This document shows positions 35,768 to 47,490 of a DNA stretch of 64,000 nt, in pieces. Source of the stretch: Ignelater luminosus (lineage: Eukaryota > Arthropoda > Insecta > Coleoptera > Elateridae); the NCBI GenBank assembly GCA_011009095.1, contig VTPC01090428.1, positions 284,085-348,084 on the forward strand, in the 5' to 3' direction. Both the position numbers and the translations under genes were made by a program. Numbering within the stretch: position 1 is the first letter of the stretch; each line of letters opens with the position of its first letter. Below the pieces are notes generated by a model. The model had not been told where the DNA came from. It did not search any database and saw only the letters and a list, made by a program, of their open reading frames with translations.

Positions 35768-38330
35768 ATGGTCAGGAACTATAAACAAAGACCACTAAGA
35801 GTCAGTCGCAGGCAAGGGACAATTTGTTGCAGCTTATTGTTGAAGTCGGAAGTGGCAGATGCAGCGTTTACAAAGCAAGTCAAACGTTTAAAATTCCTTT
35901 AAATTCAGTAATAGATCATATTAAGGGTAGAAAAGGATCAAAATTTAGTTTTTACGGCCGACACACAGCTTTCAGCACCGATATAGTAACTAAAATAGTT
36001 GAAGGTCTAAGATTCATGGAAAGGTATGATTTTGGCTTGTCCAGAAAAAAAGTCATGTGGCTCATTGGCGATTATGCCAATAAAAACAAACTGGAAACTC
36101 CGTTTAAAGACGGCTTTATTCATAAGGCGCTATAAGTCATCAGTTAAGACTGTTGAGACTGTGCGTAAAAAATGTTGCAATCTTTTCAATATTTACAGCT
36201 ATTTCAAGTTACTAGAGAATACAATCAAGAAACTAGGGTTAGAGGATAAGCCACCTGATTTTCAACTGCCATGAGACAAGTTTTTGTCGAGACCTTTCTA
36301 AAACTAAAGTGGCAATAGCAACAGGTTTTGGATCTACACGTACCACTAGTATTTCTGGAAAAGAGAATGTCACAATACTATTAACTATTAGTGCCAGTGA
36401 TCCCAAAATACCACAATTAATAATATTTAAAGATAAAAATATATAGGATCAGTGGTCAGCACCAGAAGGAACAGGTTACCCGGAAATATCCTCAAATTGA
36501 TGGATAGAAATTGCAGTTTTCGAAAACTATTTCCAAACCATTTCTCAAAAGGCTGTCGGTCCGGAAAGACCAGCTCTCTTGATTTGTGACGGACATGCTA
36601 CTCACGTGAGTCTGAGATTGATTGAAATGGCAAGAAATGAAAGGATTACTATTGTAAGATATTTTGATTTGAATGAAAAATATAACATTGTTTAGGCTAC
36701 TTTGTTGGTTTTAAGAAGTGCGAGCGTCAGGGGGGGTATAGTGCAAAGAACAGTCAGTCGAGGTCAGGACTCAAGCGGGAGATGATTAATAAAAAAGTGT
36801 TCCGATTAATTCGGTTTGGTTTTTAAAGAAAACGTGGATTTTAGTAACAAGTAATAGTATTGTTACACGTGTTATTGTGGGTGATGGTTATGGAAAGAAA
36901 GAAGAGATCTCATTATTGGGATATTCAATAGATGAATGGTTGAACTGTTAAACGAAAAAAAGATTTGCACTACTTATTGGTAGAACAAAGGGAGTCGCCT
37001 CGTTGCATCATACCGGCAAGAGCAAGATCGAGGACGGGCGACGTCGCGGCTGAGAAGCGCGAAGAAATACATGGTTAATACGTAACAACGCGGCGTAGGA
37101 TTAAGCAATAGCCGTAATGTTAAGATTTTTTTAATTTGATATTTCTTGTTTTTTTTGAGTTTGTTATTAGTAATAAGTTGATTTGATTTTTTTATTAAAT
37201 TTCTTATTTTTTGAATGGTTATTGTTCTTTTCATAAAATGTTTTAACATCCTGATTTGGCCCAGCTGTCAGAACCTACTTGATTTCATCATTCTACCTAA
37301 ATGAGCTACCACACTATCCTCAAATTGTCTCCACATTCCAGTCATATCCTCAAACCGCTTGATTTATGTGTAATAAAACCTGTAAAACTGTTTGGAATGA
37401 AAAGCTGACCAAATGGCAACGACATCACATTGGAACGAAATTATCAAAAAAAGAATTTTCAGGACTTATTGGTGAGATATAGGCAAAAATCAATCCCTCA
37501 ATAGTTCAAAAAGGTTTCCAAAAGCTGGAATATTTCCTTTCGACGAGAAAGTTATTCTACAACACTTGTTTGATCCGTCTGCTCTTAAGAGGTGGAAAAA
37601 GTCTCAAATTGAATTGGCGAGCAACAGTCCTCAGATAGCAGCACCAGACGGTTTACCAGCAGTTCCTTTGATGTCGACATCATTTGAGCCCCTCGGATCT
37701 TCATAGCGTATTAATGATGTTACAGAAGCTGTTGCTTCGACCTCGGCAACAACTACAGAAACGTCTTCAGTCATTAAAGATTTGCACATGAAATCCACGG
37801 TCTCTTTCGAAGAATTGTTACTAACAGCAGTTAAAAGCCACAGTTCTGATGAGAAAAAGAAGAAAATGAGCATAGTTACAAAATCTGAGGTAATCACATC
37901 TGATGAAGTTTTTCACAAAGTACAAAATATACAGAATGAAAAGAAGATTGCGGAAGAACAGAAAAATAAAAGAAAGAAACAGACTGAAAGTAAGAAGAAA
38001 GAAACAAAATCTAAAAATTTAAGAAAAAGAACTATCAACAAAACGCCAGATACTTACTTCAGACAATGATGCCTTTAGCTTACGATCAAGTGGTAGTGAA
38101 GATATAACAAATTTTCTTGAAAGAGAAATCAGAGAGTTCAAAGATGTGGAAAGTGCGTTCAAAGATGTGAGCAAGATGACTGGGCTATTGTGAAATTTTG
38201 CGCTAAGAGAACAACAAAGCATTTTGTTGGACAGATATCTTTTGAAAGTAGTGATTCGGTAATACTTTATACAAGGAAATTGACTGAAAACGAGTGTTCC
38301 ATCACATTTAGGTTCCCACAAGTTCAGTAG
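35768..38330 (+). pseudogene. Pogo-like transposase, interrupted by an insertion
   Basis: Starts MVRNYK at 35768. psq-type helix-turn-helix: LLQLIVEVGSGRCSVYKAS, then IPLNSVIDHIKGRKGSK. CENP-B-type region: GRHTAFSTDIV, YDFGLSRKKVMWLIGDYA. DDE domain: NCHETSF at about 36262 (the family has NCDETSF, so the first catalytic Asp is His here), STRTTSISGKENVTILLTIS, ALLICDGHATHVSLRLIEMA (second Asp kept). After the insertion: LKLSPHSSHILKPLDLCVIK, AGIFPFDEKV, FDPSALKRWKKSQIE. The tail holds SFEELLL, a Lys/Glu coiled-coil-like stretch (37900-38040) and a last module, DDWAIVKFCAKRTTKHFVGQ to RFPQVQ, ending at TAG 38330. Multiple stops besides the lost Asp. Confidence 0.9.
36653..37313. mobile_element. 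Solo-LTR-like insertion in the pogo element (fossil)
   Basis: A 661-bp block starting TGTAAG and ending CCACA, flanked by the 4-bp direct repeat CTAT (36649-36652 and 37314-37317). TGT...ACA ends with a 4-5 bp target duplication are the mark of an LTR retrotransposon terminus. No gag or pol sequence is inside, so it is best read as a solo LTR left by recombination. An AATAAAAAAGTG polyadenylation-like signal lies near 36790. It is younger than the pogo element, whose reading frame resumes exactly beyond one copy of the target repeat. Family (gypsy-like or other) not determined; a single-LTR identity rests on the ends only. Confidence 0.75.
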
Positions 38331-38335
38331 ACACT

Positions 38336-40055
38336 TAACTCTCCCCCCTTACTTTAATATTTACGGGAGAGAAAATAAACTCTTATTTATTCTATACACA
38401 GTAAAACATCAAACATAGGCTCCGACCACTCGAGTACCTATCAAATTTCAAAAGAACTTTTACCTGATAAACAATAAAGAACGACAGGGCCGTATTGACC
38501 AGGCGGTGCAAAGAGGACAGTGCAGTGCTCTATTTATTTGAAAATCAAACAAAACAGACTAAAGACTTTTCATGGTTTTACCAGGAATGCGAAAAGAAAC
38601 AAGTTTTTTTTTGAATTTACAATACGGGGTTATTCAGACTCTAATACTGGAATTCTCAAAGCTAATACAAAAGAAATCTGACATTCCTATTCATTTGTTT
38701 TTGGAATAACCTTAAAAAATCAAAGTTTCCAAATTTAGTTTTTGGACCATAATTTCCTATTATTAAGAAATCTTAAAATCGATAAAGATTTTCCATTTAG
38801 AAGCACATTACCGTCTTCAATTCCTCTGACCTATCATCCAAATATCCACGCGATCTTTTACTTTCAGAACTACCAGGTTCGTCTGTTTCTTTTTTTTCTT
38901 CGGAGTGTCAAATTGAATTTTGTCGTGACACGATAGAGGATTTTATTTATGCGGGTTTCAGCATTGTATGACATTATGTACTGCTTATCAAATCTTAGAA
39001 GGAAGAGGATGAAGCCAGCTTCTTTATTTCTGTAGGAGGTTAAAGAAAGGCAAAGCTTGAATCGTTTTCGTCCGTAGTTCTGTTGAAAAGACCAAAGAAG
39101 AGAAAAGCCTGACCCGTTTCTGTGAAAATCAAAATCATTGTTTTCTCGAGATGGTTAAAGGAAGGCGTTTCTGTAGATAGTTCTCTTGCGAAAAAGACCA
39201 CCGCAAGTGACTCAGCCCAACTGTGTCAGTATACAGTTCTTGCAAAAGTTGCCCGGAGACAACAGAGAGACGTCTCAATATTACTTTTATGCAGAAGTTC
39301 TAATGGATCGATTTTCATCACGAACGCTTATTCTAATACGTCTAAAACAACCGGATTCTCTTAATTTTGGGCGAATCTCCACAAGCGTCCTGTGGGTGGA
39401 CACCTTTTGATTAGAAACCATTTTGGCATTTCTGTTTGCGCGACCATTAATTAAGTACATGTCTTCTATTTTTTGTATGTAACCCAAAACAGCATATCCT
39501 TCTGATCTCTCTTCAGTTTTCAGATGTTAATGCAAATTGAAAATCTACAGAATTCAGTTTAGATGTCTCTTCTAAATTCTGACTGAGTTAGACCGTTTGG
39601 GTGTTATTAGTTTTAGCAAGGTCCTTTCAAGATTTCTCCGAAGAGCTTTCTTGATTTTAAAATCTTCCAACGTTAAATATTCTAGTCAGTGCATTTATAG
39701 TTTCAATTCAGTAACTAGAGTTTACAAAACATGAGAATTTCAGAAAATTACAAATTCAACAATTAATTAACAATTCTGAAAACAGCATGTTTAATAAAGA
39801 GCTTTATTATAACTGTGATATATAAAAGCGAGCTTTGGTTTAAACTCTCTTCTCTTACCTACACTTATGACCAAACGAGTTGTCTTGCTCTATGGTAATT
39901 GATTTTAAGATTGTATTTGCTGAAAAATAAATCCTAATAGAAATCTGTAAGTTTGCATGTGATCTATTTCTCTTTAACATCTCTCACCTTAGGTGACAAG
40001 CAAATGTTTTTACTCTCGCCACAGTCAATTGCAAACTTTACGACAAGGCTGCGCT
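38336..40055. other. Unassigned DNA
   Basis: No firm element. CAGGGCCGTATTGACCAGGC at about 38483 resembles a hAT terminus without a found partner. At 39030-39230 two similar blocks (GGTTAAAGAAAGGC... and GGTTAAAGGAAGGC..., each running to AAAGACC) suggest a degenerate tandem duplication. Overlapping plus-strand frames at 39122-39410 are unassigned. Confidence 0.45.
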
Positions 40056-40059
40056 TGCT

Positions 40060-41885
40060 TGATTGATTTTAAAGAAGTAGTTAGAGCAACAGCACAGAAG
40101 GTATGCGGGAGCGTGCCTATTTGTATAAAGAAGACGAAAGTAACACGGTGGTGGAAAGAAGAGCTGAAATTGGAGGTAGCCGCGAAGAAGGAAACGTGAA
40201 AGACATTTCTCGAGCAAAAACTGCAGAAAGCTACAACACCTACAAACTACAAAAGAATAAAGTATAAAAGAGAAAATGAAAACTGCGAAGCAGAAGTCTT
40301 GGGGAGAGTTTGGGCGATTTGTGGAGGAAACGCAACAAACAACCAAAAACTGTGTTACAAGATTCTCAGAAATATGCGCACTAACGATGCCTACTTAAAT
40401 TTATTAAAGATAGCGATGGAAACATTCTTACTAAATCGACCGAAATCATGGAGAGGTAACGCGAATATTTTTGTGAACTTCTGAATGGGGAAAACAAACA
40501 GGAGGAAGGAAAAATCAGATAATGCAAAATAGGGCTTTAAGCCTTGATTAGCTTGTGCAGGCGATAGCAAAAGTAAAGCTGGGAAAGGCGACTGGTGAAG
40601 ATGAATTAACTTTTAAGATGGTCACGTTTATAGGAGCGGTAGGAGAAAAAATGTTTTGCGTGCTTGCCTGGGAGACTTGCACTCTGCCCAAAGATTGGGA
40701 GCTGTCTGTTATAGTTCCTCTCTTCAAGAAGGGCAATAACAAGAGTAACTAGAAGAAGTGCAATGTGGTTTTGGACCAAAGAGGGGGACTCAAAATGTTA
40801 TTTTCGTTGTGATGCAGGCAGCAGAGAAGACCATCATCGACATAGAAAAGGCTTTTGACAGGGTCCCATGGAGGTCAATCTGGAACGCTCTTGATAGACT
40901 TGATGTTCCACGAAGTCTAACCAGAAGAATGAAAAGCTTTTACAAAGAATGTAAAGACATAGTAAGGATTCACCACTGTTCCTTTTCAGAGTTCAGTACC
41001 AAGGTAGGTGTTCGGCAGGAACATATTCTTAGTCCTCTTCTATTTGCGTTGGTGATGGACCTAGCCTTGAAGAACTGCAGGGGATTTAAAAATATATAAA
41101 TTAGACCACTGGCAACTGAACTATGTCTTCATTAATTCTCTTATGCATGCCGATGATGTGGTACTCTTAGCGGATTTCACATAGAAGCTCCAGTTCAACC
41201 TAAATCTTCTAGTGATGGCTTTCGAGCAGCTTGGCTTAGCTGTCAGCCGCGACAAGATTAAAACTATGGTGATGAGAGAGTCAAAGCACCACAGTCTAAA
41301 GGTTTATGGGGACATACTGGAGCAGGTACCTATATGAGTTTAAATATTTCTGAGTAATGATAAGTGAGAATGAGAAACTTATTCAAGAACTAAACAACCC
41401 TATAGCCACTTCAGAGAGGATGCTTTGAGCGGTAACTAGCAAATTCTTAAGGAAGCAGGAGATGAGTAAACAGACTTAGATGGCTGTCTTCAGATCTACT
41501 TATGTCCCGATTCTCACTTTCGGCAGCAAGAGCTGGGTCATGACTAGCAAGGTACAATGCAGGGTCCAGGCTGCAGAGATGAGGTATCTGAGAGCGATAG
41601 CTGGAAAAACCAAAAGGGACAGAGCCACTGGTAGACCGGGTCAAGTCCTCTCAGCTAAGGTGGTTTGGTCACGTTCAGAGGATACATGACTCTAGGTATC
41701 TAGTACAGGCACTAGAAGCAAGGCTAGAGGGGAAAAGACCACGCGGGTGAAGGACTGCCCTCAGAGAGAAAAGCTACACTTGGGGGGCGAGCGACACAGC
41801 TGGCTCGAAACCGTGCAGGATGGAAATGCTTTTGCCAACCCTCTAAACCAGTTGGTAGATGATGGTAGGACTAAGTAAGTAAAAA
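40060..41885 (+). mobile_element. LINE, 5'-truncated (copy B, related to 20.8 kb)
   Basis: Plus-strand non-LTR retrotransposon lacking its endonuclease. Linker: DFKEVVRATAQKVCG, TKVTRWWKEELKLEVAAKKE, comparable to TKWWTEKVKQIV in copy A. Reverse transcriptase: AIAKVKLGKATGEDELTFKM (40555-40620), SVIVPLFKKGNN (40705), QCGFGPKRGTQNVIFVVMQA (40760-40820), DIEKAFDRVPWRSIWNALDR (motif A, 40840-40900), VGVRQEHILSPLLFALVMDL (motif B, 41005-41065), HADDVVLLADF (motif C, about 41145-41180). The C-terminal part carries YVPILTFGSKSWVMTSK (41500-41550) and QAAEMRYLRAIAGKTKRDR, then a LRWFGHVQR-type motif in another frame. Tail: CTAAGTAAGTA at 41871-41881, the same simple tail as copy A. Broken many times, including loss of the segment between the FKKG and QCGF motifs. 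Confidence 0.9.
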
Positions 41886-42365
41886 GTTATTATCTTAATT
41901 TAATTTTTATGATTATAATTATATGGATTTAGTGACCCTTTGCCATTTTAATTTCAAAGGTTTTTATAACTCTGTCTAGCGCCTCCCATCTTTTATCGCT
42001 ATTTTTCCACTATTACACGCGGCGTGTTACAAGAATTGTGTGTGTTCTTCGTTGATTGATGAAACAAGCAATTATTTCTACTTTTCTTTCGTTGAGCTTA
42101 GATATACAGTCAGAGTTTCATCATTTACAACTTTGTATCTTGTCTTTTTTTGTAGAATAACTCCAGCTTTGTATTACGCATCAAGTATTTTAAAAGTCCG
42201 CTTTTGTGCTGAATCGTTTTTTACCATTCTAACTTATTCTGGGGAACCCCGATTTCTTCTGATGTGCCTTTGCTTAACGAGAATATCTAGTGCACAATAA
42301 TTTCTATGATGGTTCGAGCTGCGAGGAGTTAATAGCGGAGAAGGTTGATATGATCAAAAAGTTTT
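41886..42365. other. Unassigned AT-rich DNA
   Basis: Between two LINEs on opposite strands. It may include the eroded 3' end of the R1-type element to its right; the minus-strand translation shows no clear zinc-knuckle end. Nothing else recognised. Confidence 0.4.
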
Positions 42366-42369
42366 AGCA

Positions 42370-43840
42370 TCCTAGGAGAGCTAAATACAATTTTCTAACC
42401 ACTCTAAGGAGAATCTTATGAAGACTATAGTCATCATTGCTTTGCTTAGTTTTATCTTCACTATGCCCATTCCAATGGTCTTGATGTTTGGTTTCAGACC
42501 AATGAATTTCCGATCCTTGTTTGTCAAGGCTAGCAGTTTTTTTTCAATTGTGCTCTGATATACTCATTCTAGAGTTACCCTGGCTATCAGTGATACGGAG
42601 CTTTGAAGGCAGTCCCAGACTAGATTGGATTTAATCTGTTGGCTTGTTGACTGTCAGTTAGAATGTGGATTATTCTGATAGTTCTTCTGAAGGTTCTACT
42701 GAAGACATGCATCGAAGCATAAATTTTGGCCTGAAATACCCATCTATCGGTACATCATGCAAGTCTTCCCCACTGACAATGATTTTGATTAATTCCTTCA
42801 TTCTAATTCTATTGCATCACTACTTATCTCCAATGTTATCTATTTCTGCCCTTCATGGGCAGGTCTAGGCTGCCAATTTCCATTAAAGTTTAGTCTATAT
42901 GCTTCCACTCGTGCCTTCGTCTTAATAATAATATCAATAGACGGGAAAAGAAAAAGCGTTTCTTTGACTGCAGTTGGCGTACTTCCTATGAGACCTGTTA
43001 CACAAAGACATGTCAGTATCTAGAGTTTGGATAGTTCCATTTGGTTTTCTTCAGATCAACCTTAAACCACCATATTGCAGATTCATAAGTAACCATAGGT
43101 CATACCAGAGCTGTGTTCAGTTAGTATACCTGTTGCTCGACTGCAGTTTTCTGTCGTTTAGTACGTTATTGATCCACATGAATATGATGCACGTCTTGTC
43201 ACCGCAGGCGTTATAAATTTGAAGGAGGTATGACCAAAGGCACCTTCAATATCCAAAAACATTTACTTCCTTCACTAAGCTGATCGAGAGCAGTTTCAGA
43301 GGTTTTTCCTCATTGATATGCATATTGAATGGAATGAAGCAGCCTTTCCATTGGAAGGTTTTTTGATATAAGTTTTTCAATCAAATTTTCCATTAGTTTT
43401 AACATAAAAGATAATAGGTTGATTGGTCTGAATGCCCTTGCATGCGAGTTTTGATATAAAGAGCGTTTCCAAGCAGACGCAACATATACTGTTGCTAAAC
43501 TTGCTCGTAATAGTTTTTCCCTTGGAATACTCCCGTCTGGTCCAGGTGTTTGTAAAAATCAAAGCTGTTCTTTGATGCTTAGTTTTTAACGATGGCTGAT
43601 CTTGATTTTCAGGATCAACCGCTTGGTATTGCTCTTGAGCCAGGACTTAACGGAATCTAGCTGCCTCAGCAGTTCTTTCGACGTCCTATTAGGGTTTCTT
43701 TCACGTATTTATTTATTGTACCCACCGCTTCTTTTCGTTTTGTCGAATAGTTTGCTCGTGTTTACCCTTATTTCTGTTAATTTTTAATTTCACTAACTTC
43801 CTTCGTCGCTGGTGGCTTGACTTACTCAAGAGCAGTTGCT
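42370..43840 (-). mobile_element. R1-clade LINE fragment (RT and RNase H)
   Basis: Minus-strand non-LTR retrotransposon. From its upstream side: linker ending ERTAEAARFR-VLAQE (about 43620-43680), the usual R1 'EAARLRKVLA' motif; TWTRREYSKGK; RT motif INLLSFMLKLMENLIEKLIS (about 43370-43430); QYAYQ then GKTSETALDQLSEG (about 43270-43320); LGAFLDIEGAF-like remains near 43220; thumb VTYESAIWWFKVDLKKTKW (about 43050-43110); TPTAVKETLFLFPS and IKTKARVEAYRLNFNG (about 42880-42970); then an RNase H domain with TDSQQA (about 42650) and an LVWDCLQS block (about 42600). The WWFKV thumb followed by an RNase H domain is characteristic of the R1 clade. No 28S rDNA flanks it. Many shifts. Confidence 0.85.
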
Positions 43841-46780
43841 TATTATATATAGGGATTCTGGCTTCAAATATTTTATCAAGGTGAAATTTCTAGTTGCCTG
43901 TGTTTACTGTTGCGTAAATATTTTAAATGGTGGCAATTTAAAATAAATCAAACAAGATTAAACGCTAAGAATTTATTCGAAAAGCTTTTTTTTTCTACTA
44001 GACTTATTAAGAAAGTTGAGCTCTTGAATAAAACAAGATGAAAACCACATTAGTTAAGTTATATGTACATAAAACAAAGCTTGTTTCTAACACTAGGGTT
44101 TTATAAAATTTATTAACACAATTTAATGACAGTTAATACCCTTACATATTACATGATTGTCAAACAAAATCTTTAATTTACGAACATGCCCTAAGCGCAA
44201 CTATTTGAGTTAACTATAAATTAGTAATGAAGCACTCCCTTAGTGTATTCCGGAATTTGCTCATGATCTTACACACAGCTATCCTTATACTAATGTGCCA
44301 TTTTAGTGAGTCTAAACCCGTCACTCTACTTAATATTGCGACACAAATATAAATAATTGTAATCCTCTTGTGTTTGTTAAGGCTTTCCGAAATGAATTTC
44401 TGCCATTTCCTTGATTATTACAAAACCATTTTATGTAATTACTTTAAAATATCAAACGTAGAGCAACTTGAGAAATAATGAACACAAGATAAGGTAATTC
44501 TGGGAAATGCTTACAAAGATTCGTTTTATTGGAAAAATAGAAAATTTATCACGAAAAACAAATAAAGAAAACGTAATAACAGTTGTTGTAGAAAAGGGAG
44601 GATTTGAAAAATTCTTGTCTGATCAAATATACCCATTTTATTATTATATAACGTAAAATGATACGAAACTTAGATAAGTTAAAGATATTGATTATACGCC
44701 TCGGCGAACATACAAGGTTTGCTATTATCCTTAACTTTCTATTTCGCGATCTTATATAGCCTCATTTCGGGCCTTACACAGTCTCATTTTCCGACCTTAT
44801 ATTACACCGTTATCACATACCCTTTCGCAATGAAAACGCTTTTAACTTTTTTTCTCTTTCAAAGAAAGCTTCATTTAAATTTAACGCACCTGTATAATTA
44901 GCTATCACCTAAGCGCTTTAAAAAGTAATATATATGTATAGATAAATCCACACGATCCTACGTATTTTTTATATATATATAATACGTACGATCGTAAAAC
45001 TAGGCCAACGAGCACACAATAGCCAGTTAATTTTGCATGTCGCAAACACTGTGTAGCAAATTAGCTGTAAATCTGCAGCAGTGATGGATGCTCCGGGTAG
45101 CCAACCTGTCAGACGCTCCTGAACGCGGCCTATCCTTCCGATGTTCCTCGCGCCACGCTATCCCGTCAAGGATAATGCTCGCAAGGTGGAATTATTCATG
45201 CCAATATTAAAGCCTAATTTGACATTTAAGGAATTTTAAAACAACAATAACGGCCCAATTATCGAGCCATGCGTAAGCCCTCGATTTCTCGGTCACTTGT
45301 TTTAAGTGGATTTTTTGCGCTAGCTGCAGACTCTCCCGTTAGTGTTATTAACCTAAATTGTTTCGATTAAGCCGAGCTGGAGCTTTTCATTGATAAGAGA
45401 GATACAAAAGGCACTACTGTATTATAAGATTTGTAATTGATAAGAGTAAATATAAAACGCTTCTTCTGAGAAATCCGCACTGAAATCATTAATTTTAATT
45501 AGAGATCTGTTGACACACAGACGTATTCTATAAATTATAAAAGATATACAAGATTCTTGTGAAACAAATTTAGCTTGAATTAGGTCTAATGTTAGCTTTG
45601 TTCTAATTTTGGAACTTCAATCGTCGTTGGATGTTTATGTTTTACATGTTGGCTGTCCGTGAAAAACAAATATTTGTGGAATATTAAAGGTTTACTTTGA
45701 TGATAACTCGCGCTTTAGGTTTGAACATGCGTAATTTAGTGCAGTTCACGGGTGTTGTGACGTTCGTTTAAAGTGCTACTACCCTTTACTTCACCCCTAT
45801 TAATCATGTTGGCCTGCTAATATATGCATCTGATAGTGTAATGCTATTATAGTGTGTGATAACATGATATATGGCCGATTACTGTTCAAATTTCGAATCA
45901 GCATTTTCCAAGCTGATACTGGATATTACTACTACACACCCCAACTTTTGATATATCAAGCAAAACCTAAACCGTCAGCTAACACGAAGACTGTGGTAAG
46001 GAGTAGATCGATCATATATCATATCTGACAAATTTTAGTCTACAATCAGTTTTAATACTGTTTAAGGTTTTTTAAGTGAAATTAGAGCGCTAAGATAGAT
46101 TTATATGCTAACATTTATTACGTGAATACACAGAGTGGATCATATAAAAAAATAATTTTGCATTGATGCCATTTTAAAAAATAAATGAACAATTTTCCAT
46201 TTATTGCTTTCAGGACTAGGCTAGAAAATACAGAAATAGGAATTCTTGCAAAAGACCTTGTCTATTCTCCTACACCCCACACACAATATTTTTTTTTATA
46301 TTTTAAAGTGACTCTACTGAACCACGAATAAATTCCTGGTCAAGTACGCTTTAATGAAGGAGGAAAGGGTAATGTTTTACTTCCAGTATGACCTCTGTAT
46401 GCATATAGACAGTGAGAAAATAAAACCATCAGAAGGCGATAGAAGAAAAGTCAATCAATCGATAAGGACTTTATCAAAGAAACAAAAGTGCTTCATTAGT
46501 TCGTTTAAGAAAGTAAAAAAGAGCTAATTAGAAAAGTGAGAAAGAATTAAATTTATTTATATCTTTCTCCATCTTGCTGAAAATTCTTCTTAATCGCCAT
46601 CAAACATAATTTCCTTCAATCTTCTTTTAACTTGAAATCGAGATATTCGTACAAAATCTTGTTTGCGAAGCTTAGAGAATTTTTCTTCAGTACTATATCC
46701 TAAAGCCATCTGTCTTTCTTCTTTCATCTGCTTTTAGCGAGGTCAGATTACGGTTTTTCTAGTAGTCACAATAAGTCAAA
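43841..46780. other. Unassigned AT-rich DNA
   Basis: No element recognised. A GC-richer patch at about 45050-45320 (GGATGCTCCGGGTAGCC and on) without ORF or repeat character could be conserved noncoding DNA. An imperfect inverted repeat, CGATCCTACGTATT / AATACGTACGATCG, surrounds an AT core at 44955-44997. Confidence 0.45.
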
Positions 46781-46784
46781 ACAA

Positions 46785-47490
46785 CACAATTCTATAACTC
46801 CAGTAAACATAAAGAGTTGCAACCAGCATTTGTGTTATCGGTTTTCCAATTTTTTTAGCTGGAAGCAGGAAGTGTACAGCAAGGATGACCACCCAGGGCC
46901 AAATTTGGCTCAATTGGGTCGTATAACTTCAAGACACCTTTACCTTAACAAATAGATGAACTGATTGACAAAATTTTCAAGTAGAACTACAAAGTAAAAT
47001 TAATTTGAACGTCCCGTTACAAACCAACGAACAACTTGTAGAAAAACACGAAAACTTCACTGACATTATTCAACTACTTGGAACAACCTCAGGGTTCTGC
47101 CGATAAAAATATTCTCACCAACAAAACTTAGCAACTTAAACGCGAAATAATAAAACAAAAAAAGAATCTATTAACAATCATCTAATTAGTCTTTTAGTGA
47201 GACTGAATATTTATTGTGCACAGCAACTAAGAAGAGTCTTACAATGTTCATCCATAAGACAACTTAATGCTACCTAGACAAAAATATTATCAGGAAAATG
47301 CTGTTTGCTGATCTATTGAGAAAAATCTTTAAACCAAATGAAAGTCGAAATCACGTTGCTGACACTCAAGGAAGTTGCGACAACCAACATAAATTCCAAG
47401 AAAGCTGCAGGTTTTGACCTTATCAAGAACAAAATCTGCTTTGGTTGAAAAGAACGCAGTAACTACCGAAAAAAAAATTTAAAAATTAAG
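46785..47490 (+). mobile_element. Jockey-like LINE fragment (linker and RT start)
   Basis: Plus-strand remnant. Readable pieces: EKHENFTDIIQLLG (about 47050), FADLLRKIFKPNES near 47300-47345 (the 'A--L-KVF-PN' block preceding Jockey RTs), and ITLLTLKEVATTNINSKKAA then GFDLIKNKI (about 47355-47440), the first RT motif 'T--EV---I---N-KKAPGYDLI'. It stops there. Only the zone between endonuclease and RT palm is present; several stops and shifts. Confidence 0.72.

Larger units (their letters stand above)
35760..38335 (+). mobile_element. Pogo-like (Tigger/Jerky type) transposon
   Basis: A Tc1/mariner-superfamily element of the pogo group, plus strand, recognised by its full transposase, which reads from helix-turn-helix to C-terminal tail. 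The coding region is about 1.9 kb after subtracting a 661-bp insertion (36653-37313). Terminal inverted repeats and the TA target were not found: the sequence just left of the gene (GCAGGGTGGCCAGAAACT at about 35747) has no inverted partner that I can see right of 38335. Old: several stops and shifts. Confidence 0.9.

Noticed and set aside
36974-37249. A 91-codon minus-strand open frame, Lys/Ile-rich
   Set aside because: It lies inside the solo-LTR-like insertion and is of simple composition. No family motif.
38483-38540. CAGGGCCGTATTGACCAGGC as a hAT transposon end
   Set aside because: It resembles hAT tips, but no inverted partner or 8-bp duplication was found nearby, so it is not listed as an element.
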